From the NCBI GenBank assembly GCA_944325065.1, contig CALUYS010000002.1:62001-126000 (forward strand): 64,000 nucleotides of DNA. The letters run 5' to 3'. The notes beneath the pieces were generated by a model. The model searched no databases. It worked only from the letters and a program-made list of their open reading frames with translations, and was not told the origin of the DNA. The position numbers were made by a program, and so were the translations under genes. Below, piece by piece: positions 52,052 to 61,000 of the stretch. Numbering within the stretch: the stretch's first letter is position 1; every line of letters begins with the position of its first letter. This DNA is from Candidatus Gastranaerophilales bacterium. GTDB lineage: Bacteria > Cyanobacteriota > Vampirovibrionia > Gastranaerophilales > Gastranaerophilaceae.

Positions 52052-53089
52052 TTTTAGGTTTTGTTTATTAATAAATTTAATATCATCATTATTAAAATCA
52101 ATATTTTTTAATATGTTAGCACGTTTTTTACGGAACAGCATATCAACAAAAGCTTCAATTCTGGTGACAAATCCTGCTTCACCAGTTTGTTCATCAATTG
52201 TCAAATTTAGAATAGGTTTATTATAAATTTTAGAATTTTTATTTATTTTTTCAACCATTAAAGAATCAGGTCCACAACCAAAAGCAGTAATTGTAACTAA
52301 ACCGTCAATTTTATTATTTTGAAGAAAATGTCCAGCGGCACCTGTCATTTCAAGTTCATTAGCCCAATATAGTTGAGTATCTAAAGCTTGAATACCTTCG
52401 GTCATTTGTTCGTTTGATAAATTTTCAGCTGTATAAACTTTAACGTCAAGTTTTTCCATTTTACTAAATATTTTCATGGATGTTAAATCATCATAAATAT
52501 TGTATCCATGAGAAATTAATGCTATATTAATAGGATATTCTTTTTCAACATTTGGTATAATTACTCTATTCTGACTAGAATATTTTAGAGCTGTTTTATA
52601 ATCAATTCCTGAACGACGCATAATATAGAAATTATTATACATTTGGAATCCTTGTTTTGAAGCTTGTTTAATTTTATTGGTGTCTTTAATATTAAAATAT
52701 TGAGCAATTTCAAATAAAAAATCATAAAGTTTTTTATCTTCAGATAAATCCAAAGTTGCATCAATAATTGTAATATCCTGTTTTATAATATTTTTTATTA
52801 AATCAGGCAAGCCTCGAAGTTTTGAGCAATTGTATATTTTATTTTTCAATGATTGAATGGAAGGTACAAAAATTTTATCCACACCTTTATCTATCAAATT
52901 TAAAATATGTCCGACATAAACTTTAACTGGTAAGCAAGTTTCAGTAACGACTAAACTAGCACCTTTTGATAAAGTGTTCTTTGTAGTATAATCAGATAAG
53001 CAAATTTCTATGTCTAAAGCTGAAAAAAAACCAAGCCAAAATGGATAAAAATTATAATATGACAATGCACGTGGTATCCCTATTTTCAT
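52034..53089 (-). CDS. DUF2229 / CoA-dehydratase-activase-related protein
   Basis: A 351-residue protein of the COG3580/DUF2229 kind related to activators of 2-hydroxyacyl-CoA dehydratases. MKIGIPRALSYYNFYPFW is the family start; TETCLPVKVYVGHILNL, NCSKLRGLPDLIK and TAFGCGPDSLMVEKI hold the conserved cysteines, and LTIDEQTGEAGFVTRIEAFVDM is the usual ending. The ATPase (BadF/HgdC) half is not fused and not adjacent. Its biochemical role is unknown, probably an Fe-S protein. Confidence 0.83.
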   Translation of the reverse strand: MKIGIPRALSYYNFYPFWLGFFSALDIEICLSDYTTKNTLSKGASLVVTETCLPVKVYVGHILNLIDKGVDKIFVPSIQSLKNKIYNCSKLRGLPDLIKNIIKQDITIIDATLDLSEDKKLYDFLFEIAQYFNIKDTNKIKQASKQGFQMYNNFYIMRRSGIDYKTALKYSSQNRVIIPNVEKEYPINIALISHGYNIYDDLTSMKIFSKMEKLDVKVYTAENLSNEQMTEGIQALDTQLYWANELEMTGAAGHFLQNNKIDGLVTITAFGCGPDSLMVEKINKNSKIYNKPILNLTIDEQTGEAGFVTRIEAFVDMLFRKKRANILKNIDFNNDDIKFINKQNLKKINNK

Positions 53090-53170
53090 TAATTGAATAA
53101 TCTCCTATAAAATATTAACTTTATTATATTATAAAAAATGTAAAAAATATTAATTATGAATAAATGTAAA

Positions 53171-53202
53171 TAAAAAGGAAACAAATATTTGTTTCCTTTT
53201 TA
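53171..53202 (-). terminator. Terminator of tpsB
   Basis: A perfect 32-base palindrome (arms TAAAAAGGAAACAAAT and its complement) with T run on the minus strand, 12 bases past the tpsB stop. Confidence 0.8.
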
Positions 53203-53214
53203 TCAATAAATTTG

Positions 53215-55107
53215 TTAAAGAGCTTCTTTTTTCTTTGATTTAGGTGCTCTTTGTACTCTTTGTTCCATTCTTTTATTTTTAAAGTCAATTAAGCGGTCAA
53301 AATCAGGACTAGCTGTAATTTCGAAATGGAAACGAGGCATATAAGTGTAAGCTAGATAATCGCTTTTTAAGAATGGAAAGCCCCAATAAAATTTACCAGT
53401 TAAATCAAATGGTAAATTAACACGAAGACCAAAACCTGCTGAAGCCATAAAATTATCAACGGTAGTATCTTCTCCCCCAGGGAATACAGCACCGTGATCA
53501 ACAAAAACGGCACCTTTTATTAAGTTTCTTGGATATATAATACGTTCTTTCCCACGTAATTTAAATTTCCATTCTGTAGGAGTAATAGGGAAAATAACTT
53601 CAGCACTTGTTAAATAACCAGTACGTCCAATTAAGCCACCTTCGCTATAACCTCTTACTGTTGATACACCACCGATTTGGAATTGGTCAAGAGATGGGAT
53701 ATATTTTTCAGGAGAATATTGCCATAAAGCTCTAAATTGTCCAACAATACCTTTCCCAAAGTCGTGAACACGAATAATACCACCTTCATAACGAAAATAT
53801 GGATCATAAAAGCTATGATCAAGCGGAAAAGAATACGATACATTGTGATTTGTATACCAAATACCTCTCCGGCTGTCCTTACGAGCCATTATACCAGTAC
53901 CTAGTGTAATAACCTTATCTTTATATATTTGAAAATCTGCAATATCAGTACTTGCTGTTTTATATGAAACATTTGAAATGCTAGTTAAATTTAACCAAGG
54001 TTTGTCAATAATTGGTTGAGAATAATATAATTGTGCTAATTGTGATTTACCACTTATGTCAAACATAGCATAATCACCTTTTGTTACGTCCATATTACTT
54101 GCAGAATATGATACACCCAAGCGACCACCTGATTTATTTAATGGAATATTATAGTCAATAAATGGTGTCACAGAAGAGGATGATAAATACGTTCCACCAG
54201 TTAATTTATCTCTATGACCTGTAAGACTATCTATTTGCCCAATTACACCAAAACGATTTTGACCAATAGTTTCACGACCAGCATTATCTGTTGCTAAGGT
54301 AATGTGAAATGGGAAATTTTCACGAACGTTAATCTCTAAATCAGAAGTCCCAACAACTTCTCCAGGAACAAGATTGGCATTTATTACTATACCCTCATTA
54401 ACATGGTTAAATTGAATTACATCTTGCTCAAGTTGCCTTAACTCAAGTAAATTACCCATATCCATGTCTTCAATCCGACGCATAATATAGCCTTTTGTCG
54501 TGCATTTATTACCACTTATTTTAACTTCACCTATACGACCTTCAAGCAAAGATATTCTAATTGTCCCATCTTCAATCACCTGATCTTCTAAGTATGCTCG
54601 AGCCGTAATATAATTTTTTTCTGCATATAACATATTAATTTTATCAATGGCATCTTTAATCTCTTGTAATTGGACAACACGACCTACAAGTGGTTCAATT
54701 ACTGATTTAATTTCATCATTTGATAAAATATATGATTCATCAACTTCTATGTTTTTTATATAAAAGCCTTCTGTTTTATATTTTTCAATTGTCATTTGTA
54801 ACTCAGAATCAACCTCATTTGCATTTGGCGTTGAATTTATAGGCAAAATATTTTTATTATTATTTTCCTCCATTTTATCATCTTGAATGTATTCTTGTTT
54901 ATTTTTAAGATCTTTAATTTTTTGATCTGTCATTTCTTTGTTTTTTAAATAATCAATTTGATGTTTGTTTAAAGCTCCAGCGTCAAACATCCCACCAGCT
55001 TGAGGAAGTTGAGGCATATTCATATTTGGTGCGGCTTGTGCAACACTTAAAGGTATTAAACCTGATAAAATCCAACACAATAAAACTTTTTTACTTTTAA
55101 ATTTCAT
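53215..55107 (-). CDS. Two-partner secretion transporter (TpsB/FhaC family)
   Basis: A 630-residue outer-membrane protein. Signal peptide (KKVLLCWILSGLIPLSVAQA), then a 90-residue coiled, Lys/Asp-rich linker, a POTRA domain (FYIKNIEVDES... VVQLQEIKDAIDKINMLYAEKNYITARAYLEDQ in part, with YLEDQVIEDGTIRISLLEGRIG), a second POTRA-like part and a 16-strand barrel with GGVSTVRGYSEGG-type VRGY motif (loop L6, the family hallmark) and FxFD-like final strand. It would export the TpsA proteins whose genes lie divergent and adjacent. Outer membrane location implies a Gram-negative envelope. Confidence 0.93.
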   Translation of the reverse strand: MKFKSKKVLLCWILSGLIPLSVAQAAPNMNMPQLPQAGGMFDAGALNKHQIDYLKNKEMTDQKIKDLKNKQEYIQDDKMEENNNKNILPINSTPNANEVDSELQMTIEKYKTEGFYIKNIEVDESYILSNDEIKSVIEPLVGRVVQLQEIKDAIDKINMLYAEKNYITARAYLEDQVIEDGTIRISLLEGRIGEVKISGNKCTTKGYIMRRIEDMDMGNLLELRQLEQDVIQFNHVNEGIVINANLVPGEVVGTSDLEINVRENFPFHITLATDNAGRETIGQNRFGVIGQIDSLTGHRDKLTGGTYLSSSSVTPFIDYNIPLNKSGGRLGVSYSASNMDVTKGDYAMFDISGKSQLAQLYYSQPIIDKPWLNLTSISNVSYKTASTDIADFQIYKDKVITLGTGIMARKDSRRGIWYTNHNVSYSFPLDHSFYDPYFRYEGGIIRVHDFGKGIVGQFRALWQYSPEKYIPSLDQFQIGGVSTVRGYSEGGLIGRTGYLTSAEVIFPITPTEWKFKLRGKERIIYPRNLIKGAVFVDHGAVFPGGEDTTVDNFMASAGFGLRVNLPFDLTGKFYWGFPFLKSDYLAYTYMPRFHFEITASPDFDRLIDFKNKRMEQRVQRAPKSKKKEAL

Positions 55108-55362
55108 ATTCCCTTTACCTTTTGTTAAATTTAATTATATTAACTTTAAGTATTATAAAATCGTATATATAAATTAAGTTTATATAATTATTATAAATTT
55201 ATAAATATTATTGTAATAAAAACATGCTATTGTGCAAATATATTTTAAATATTTATTGCATTTTGTAAATTTTCTTAATATTATATGTAGTATTTTAAAT
55301 ATTTTTTTATTATACTAATACGGTAGTTAGGAATAGACAGTAAAAAAAGGGAAAATAAATTT
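55108..55362. other. Divergent promoter region of the two-partner locus
   Basis: 255 bases between tpsB (left) and tpsA1 (right). Very AT-rich. A TATACTAATACGG sequence near 55311 and GGGAAAATAAAT before the tpsA1 ATG are the only candidate signals; no clear operator was seen. Confidence 0.5.
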
Positions 55363-57825
55363 ATGGGAAAGATGAAAAAGAATTTTGTAGTAAGTAAGTT
55401 CAGGATTTTATGTTTCACAAGTCTTGTTTTATCATTATCATTCAATTCAATTAGCTTAGCGACTAATATAACTGGAGTTTCAGGTTTTAATGGTGTATAC
55501 TATATAAAGCCACAGAAAGTTAGTGGTAATACGGGTTTTAGACAGTATTCAAATTTTTCTCTTGATAAAGGTAACACTGCAAGTTTAATGTTTGTGAATG
55601 GAATTACTAGGTATATAAATGCAGTTGATAATCGAGTTACAATTAATGGTATATTAAATACAGTAGATGCAAATAAAAATTTTTATAATGGTAAAGCTAT
55701 ATTTGTATCGCCCAAAGGTTTTGTTGTTGGAGAATCTGGCATTGTAAATGTAGGAGCTTTAGAGGTTTATACTCCTTCAAGTTCAGTTTATAATGAATTT
55801 AAAAAAAAATCTGTTAATAGGATGTCTGATATAGAGTTATCAAATGATAAATATTTTGGTAATGGGAACATTAAAATTAACGGTATGGTTTTAGCTCGTG
55901 AAAATATTACATTAAAGGGTAATAATATATATATTAACGAAGGTGCAAAAATAGCTACGGGATTTAAAAATAAAGACGAGAATAATTTAGTTTCGCAAAA
56001 AGGAATAGCAAAATATTCTCAGCAAAAAACTAAAACGAATGCTCCAATAAAAGCTGAAGAATTATTTAATATTCTTGTTAATACAGGGAAATATGGTTTT
56101 AACGTAAGTAATAATGATATTGATATAAGTTCTTCAAATGGCGATTTGATTTTAACGACAAATAGGGGAACTATTATTGAAAATTCCACTATAGTTGCGA
56201 ATGGTGATATTTCTGTTTTGAATAAAGATAGGTATAATGTAAAAATAGCTGGCGAACAATATGTTAATGGTGATTATTTCGTAAGTCAAAGTGCTCGATC
56301 GTTGGCTGGGAATTTATATATTGATGGAGATGTTAATACAAATGGTAAGATTGAATTTGAACAAAATTCTAATGGAAATACTTATATTTCAGGCAAAGTA
56401 AAATCAAAAAACGATATGTTAATTAATCAAAATCCTTATGGTAAATATACAGAAAGTGCGAATAAGGGCAATATTTATGTAGGCGGTGATTTAAAAAGTA
56501 CAGAAGGGGACATAAAAATCACTAATAATGGCATTGAAAATATTATTGTTGAAAATAATGTAGCGGTAGAAACTAGTGGCGATAAAAGTTTTATTATTGA
56601 GCATGGAAATAAAGGGGATATATTAATAAAAGAAAATGGAAATGTTGATGTTTCTAATAACGTAAAGATAATCCATAATGGAGAAGGAAATATAAATATT
56701 GATGGTAAAATAAAAGCTACAGAGCTTATAGGTGTTGAACATAATTATTCAGGGAGTACTATAAGTAATTCGCAAAATGGAAGTAACGGGGATATCAAAT
56801 TAAGTGGTATATTTGAAAGCACAAACAGTATTCTGGATGTGGAGCATAATGGAATAGGTAATATTATCATTGATGATGAAATGAAAATTATAACTCGACC
56901 TCATATAAATTCTTTAATTCGGCATGAAAATAACGGGAATATCATAGTTCAAGAAGATGGGGTTATTAATTCTAATTATAATATTCAACTTGTGAACGAT
57001 GGGTATGGTGATATAGATATCCAAGGAACTATTATAAGTGATAATGGTAATATATATTTAACAAAAAATGAAAATTCAGTCGGCAAAATTGATATCAGTG
57101 GTAACATAAAGAATAATGGAACTTGGGTTGTAAGTGATGATGGATATTTGCGAGTGATTACTGGTGTAATCAATATTCATCATGATGGAATTGCTGACAG
57201 TAATGGAGACTTGATCAATGTAAAAGATACAGGTGTATTAGAAACACAAAATTTAATAGTTATTAAAAGAGCAAATAAGGAACATGGCGATATAAATTTA
57301 GATGGTACATTATCTAGTGATTGTGAGATGAATATATATACACCAAGTGATTTAAATATAGAAGGTGATCTTGAATCGAGAAGGATATATTTTACAATTA
57401 GTGATTCAGGTAATATAAATTTAGATAGAGGAAGTATATCTTTGAAAGATGACAGTGACTTATGGGGTGGTCCTTCAACGATTAGTTTAAATAGTGATGC
57501 CGGCGATATAGTAATAGACGGTTTAGTTTATGGGAATTCGGGTGGTAATATAAGTATTATGTCTGAAACAGGTGCTATAACAATTAAGGAACATGGATAT
57601 GTTAATAATATAAATTCAAAGATTGAGCTTATAAGTTATGGAGACAAGGATATAAAAGTTCTTGGGATTCCTTCTCAGAATTTATATGGTCAAGTGGCAG
57701 CAGATAACGGTTATTTATATATAAAGCCATTAGGAGAAGGTCAATTTAAATTAGAAGGAGGAGTGGCAGGAGCATCAAATGTTGCACATACTGAAGAATC
57801 GCGTGTAATAATTCAGGAGAATTAA
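55363..57825 (+). CDS. TpsA filamentous-haemagglutinin-type adhesin, short
   Basis: An 820-residue exported protein with a signal sequence (KFRILCFTSLVLSLSFNSISLA) and an FHA N-terminal (TPS) domain: NGVYYIKPQKVSG, FSLDKGNTASL, NAVDNRVTINGIL, AIFVSPKGFVVGESGIVNVG. From about 250 on it is made of short beta-helix strands of the GDINIDG/GNIIV kind typical of right-handed beta-helix adhesins. It lies opposite its transporter gene (tpsB). No PilZ or other C-terminal domain: it ends after ...SRVIIQEN. It shares the N-terminal half with the next gene (paralogues). Confidence 0.88.
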   Translation: MGKMKKNFVVSKFRILCFTSLVLSLSFNSISLATNITGVSGFNGVYYIKPQKVSGNTGFRQYSNFSLDKGNTASLMFVNGITRYINAVDNRVTINGILNTVDANKNFYNGKAIFVSPKGFVVGESGIVNVGALEVYTPSSSVYNEFKKKSVNRMSDIELSNDKYFGNGNIKINGMVLARENITLKGNNIYINEGAKIATGFKNKDENNLVSQKGIAKYSQQKTKTNAPIKAEELFNILVNTGKYGFNVSNNDIDISSSNGDLILTTNRGTIIENSTIVANGDISVLNKDRYNVKIAGEQYVNGDYFVSQSARSLAGNLYIDGDVNTNGKIEFEQNSNGNTYISGKVKSKNDMLINQNPYGKYTESANKGNIYVGGDLKSTEGDIKITNNGIENIIVENNVAVETSGDKSFIIEHGNKGDILIKENGNVDVSNNVKIIHNGEGNINIDGKIKATELIGVEHNYSGSTISNSQNGSNGDIKLSGIFESTNSILDVEHNGIGNIIIDDEMKIITRPHINSLIRHENNGNIIVQEDGVINSNYNIQLVNDGYGDIDIQGTIISDNGNIYLTKNENSVGKIDISGNIKNNGTWVVSDDGYLRVITGVINIHHDGIADSNGDLINVKDTGVLETQNLIVIKRANKEHGDINLDGTLSSDCEMNIYTPSDLNIEGDLESRRIYFTISDSGNINLDRGSISLKDDSDLWGGPSTISLNSDAGDIVIDGLVYGNSGGNISIMSETGAITIKEHGYVNNINSKIELISYGDKDIKVLGIPSQNLYGQVAADNGYLYIKPLGEGQFKLEGGVAGASNVAHTEESRVIIQEN

Positions 57826-58003
57826 TATGTAAACATTTGTAAAAATTTCAAAAAAATATCGCAAATTTTTATATAAATAAGACTTTTTTATTATTATAAT
57901 AAAAAAAGGTATTGATTATATATTTTTATGTTATATTTTTAATAATATGTGGAAATAATATAATGTGAGTGAAAAATTAGAAAAATCAGGAGATAAAATT
58001 ATT

Positions 58004-61000
58004 ATGAGACTTAACAAATTGAAAAAGAAGAAAGGAAATTTGAAAAGGGTTGTTGCTTCATTTTTAGCGATTGCCACGATAGGTTTTCAAGCTAATTTAG
58101 TTGGTTTTGCTTCAAATATAACAGGAATAACTGGAAATAATGGTGTATATAATATAAACCCTTCACAAACAAGTGGAACAACGGGGTATCGTCAATATAC
58201 AAATTTTACGCTAGATAATGGTCATACTGCTAATTTAATATTTAACGGGATAAATAGATTTATAAATGCGGTTGATAATAAAGTAACCATTAATGGTATA
58301 TTAAATAGTGTTAATGGAAGCGGTGCTTTTGCGAATGGTAGAGCTATATTTGTTTCGCCCCGAGGTTTTGTTGTTGGGTCAAGTGGTGTTGTTAACGTTG
58401 GATCATTAGGTGTTTATACGCCAACACTTGCTGCTTATAATTCTTTTAAAAATTTATCCTTAGATCAAATGTCTGATGCGTTGTTGAACGGATATGGATT
58501 AGTTGGTGACGGTCATATAACCATTGATGGAATGATATTAACTCGTGAGGGAATAACATTAAATTCTCCTAGTGTTTATATTGGGGATAATGCAAAAATG
58601 GCTCATGGTTTTAAGTCTAATAATAGTCAGTACTCACAAGATACTATAGCACAATATTCACAATTAGATGTTCAAAATGCAAGAAATAATGCTGGCAAAT
58701 TGTTTGAGCTTATAGTAAATGGTGGTAAGAATAATTTTAATTCTAGTGATATTGATTTTTCGGCACAAAATGGTAATGTAGCCATAAATACAGGTTCAAA
58801 CTATAATTTTAAGAATGCAACAATGGTTGCTAATGGCAATGTTGATATAAAAACAAATAATATGGTTACACAAGACACAAGCAATATATTAGATGACAAT
58901 CGTATACATGAGTTAGGTGGCAAGACTTATGTTGCAAATGATTATAATTTCGAATCAATTGTAAAAGATACTTTTGTTAATAGAAAAGGAGAAACCGCAA
59001 GTGGTCGTGCAACAATTAAGGTGACAGGGGAAATTAACGCTAAAAATATATCAATAAAAAATAAGATATCTGATGATGTAATAGCTAAACTTAATGATTG
59101 GGAACATAATAGTTCTTCTAATATGCATGTTCTTGAAAATAGTAAATTAAATGCAACAAATAGTATAAATTTAGAAAATGATGGTCTGCAAATGATTGTA
59201 GCAGGTGATTTGAATTTAGATAATTATAATAATGTTGCTGGTGCTGGAATAAATATAATAAATAATTCTGCTTATGTAGGACCTGGTAATACATTTGGGA
59301 CTTATATCGATGGAAATATAACTGTTAATAATGGCGATTTAAATGTGATTACTAATTTTAAAGGTCCAAATACTTCAGCTTCATCTATTGGTTTTGATAA
59401 AAATTCTAATATTAATGTGACAAATGGTAATGTTTATATTAGTATGGCTGATAACTTGATGAACGATGCTAAAGGTGGCTATGGTGGAATATATTTACTT
59501 GGAAATACGATAAATATAAAAGAGCAGGGTAATCTTACAATAAGTGATTATTCTAAAATTATTGGTGATAACAGTGTTGTAGGTGGTCGAGTAATGTTAA
59601 ATGGTAATATTGATCTTGAAAATGGAGATGTTAATATTACTAAATTTAGACCTTATGGTAATACTATAGATGGTAATGATAACTTGGCTCTAATTCCAGA
59701 TACAAATATTTATAATTTAGGGACTATTATAGCAAATGGTAATATTGATATTAAAAATGAAGTAGGGGGTATTGTAGCTAATGGTACAATAGCTAGTACG
59801 GATAATGGGAATTCTAATTATAATGGTATCAATATTGTAACAACTGAAAATTCTAGAGGTCAATTGACTGTTGGCGGTAAATTAACTTCTGACAAAAATA
59901 TTAATATAGAACATAGTGGAACTGGTGAGCTAAAGGTTTCTTCGCAACCTGAATATTTTTATTTTAAGACACAATTTATTGACAATGTTTCTATGGTAAG
60001 CTCAGTTGCACTTTCTGATACTCCAAACGAGATTGAATATGAAGAATCGACTCTTGTTTATTTTGATGGAGATGTTATAAATACTAAAGATTTATATATA
60101 TCGAATAAAGCTCTTATAGAAAGTAAAGGGTCAGATGGAAAAATATCATTAGTATATAAAGGTATAGACGGTGGTGTTAATATAAATAGTGATCTAAATA
60201 GTGCAGGTGGGTTAGATATTATTAATTCAGGTAATCGAGGAATAATGTTTAATAATGATATAATCACTGCACAAGGGAATACTTTTATTAATGACACTGG
60301 TATTGCTAGTATAAATATAAATAAAACTCTAAATACAGGTGGTTTAGAAATACAAAATGAAAACGAAGGAGACATAAATGTTTCGGGAACAATAAATAGT
60401 TCAGGTACTGTTCTTGTTCGTAACAATACAAGTGGCAAAATAGATATATCAGGAGCATTAAATAATTCATCAACAAATGGAACAACTAAAATTGTTAATG
60501 AAACATCAAATGTGGGTGGTATAAATGTTTCTGGAGCTATTGGTGCAAGGAATGAAACAACAATAACAAACAAAGGGGATAGTTTAATAAATATATCAGG
60601 TGATGTTGTTGATAATATTGTAGGTATAGCAGTAGAGCAAGCAAATGCTGGAGTAAATGGTGGGGTATCAATTTCAAAAGATATAACAACTTCTGGTTAT
60701 TTAACAATAAGCAATAAAGGTCAACAAGGAATAACATTAACTAATGGAACAAATACTACAAGTACTGGTAAAACAACAATAAAAGATACAAGTAATGTAG
60801 GTATAAATATTGGTAATAATACAAATATAAATGCTGGTTCTCTTGCGGTTATTAAAGAGGGACAAGGCGGAATAAATATGCAAGGGGTTGTTTCTTCAAC
60901 TGGAGATACTCTTGTGGCAAATTATGGGACAGATGATATCAATATTTCTAATACATTTGCAGGCGGTAAAACAACAATATATAATGATGTAAATGGTAGT

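Noticed and set aside
60058-60573. A 171-codon leftward open frame inside the giant adhesin gene
   Set aside because: It lies antisense to well-supported repeat-rich coding sequence and its hydrophobic, repetitive translation mirrors the Asn/Gly-rich sense strand; no ribosome site was seen.
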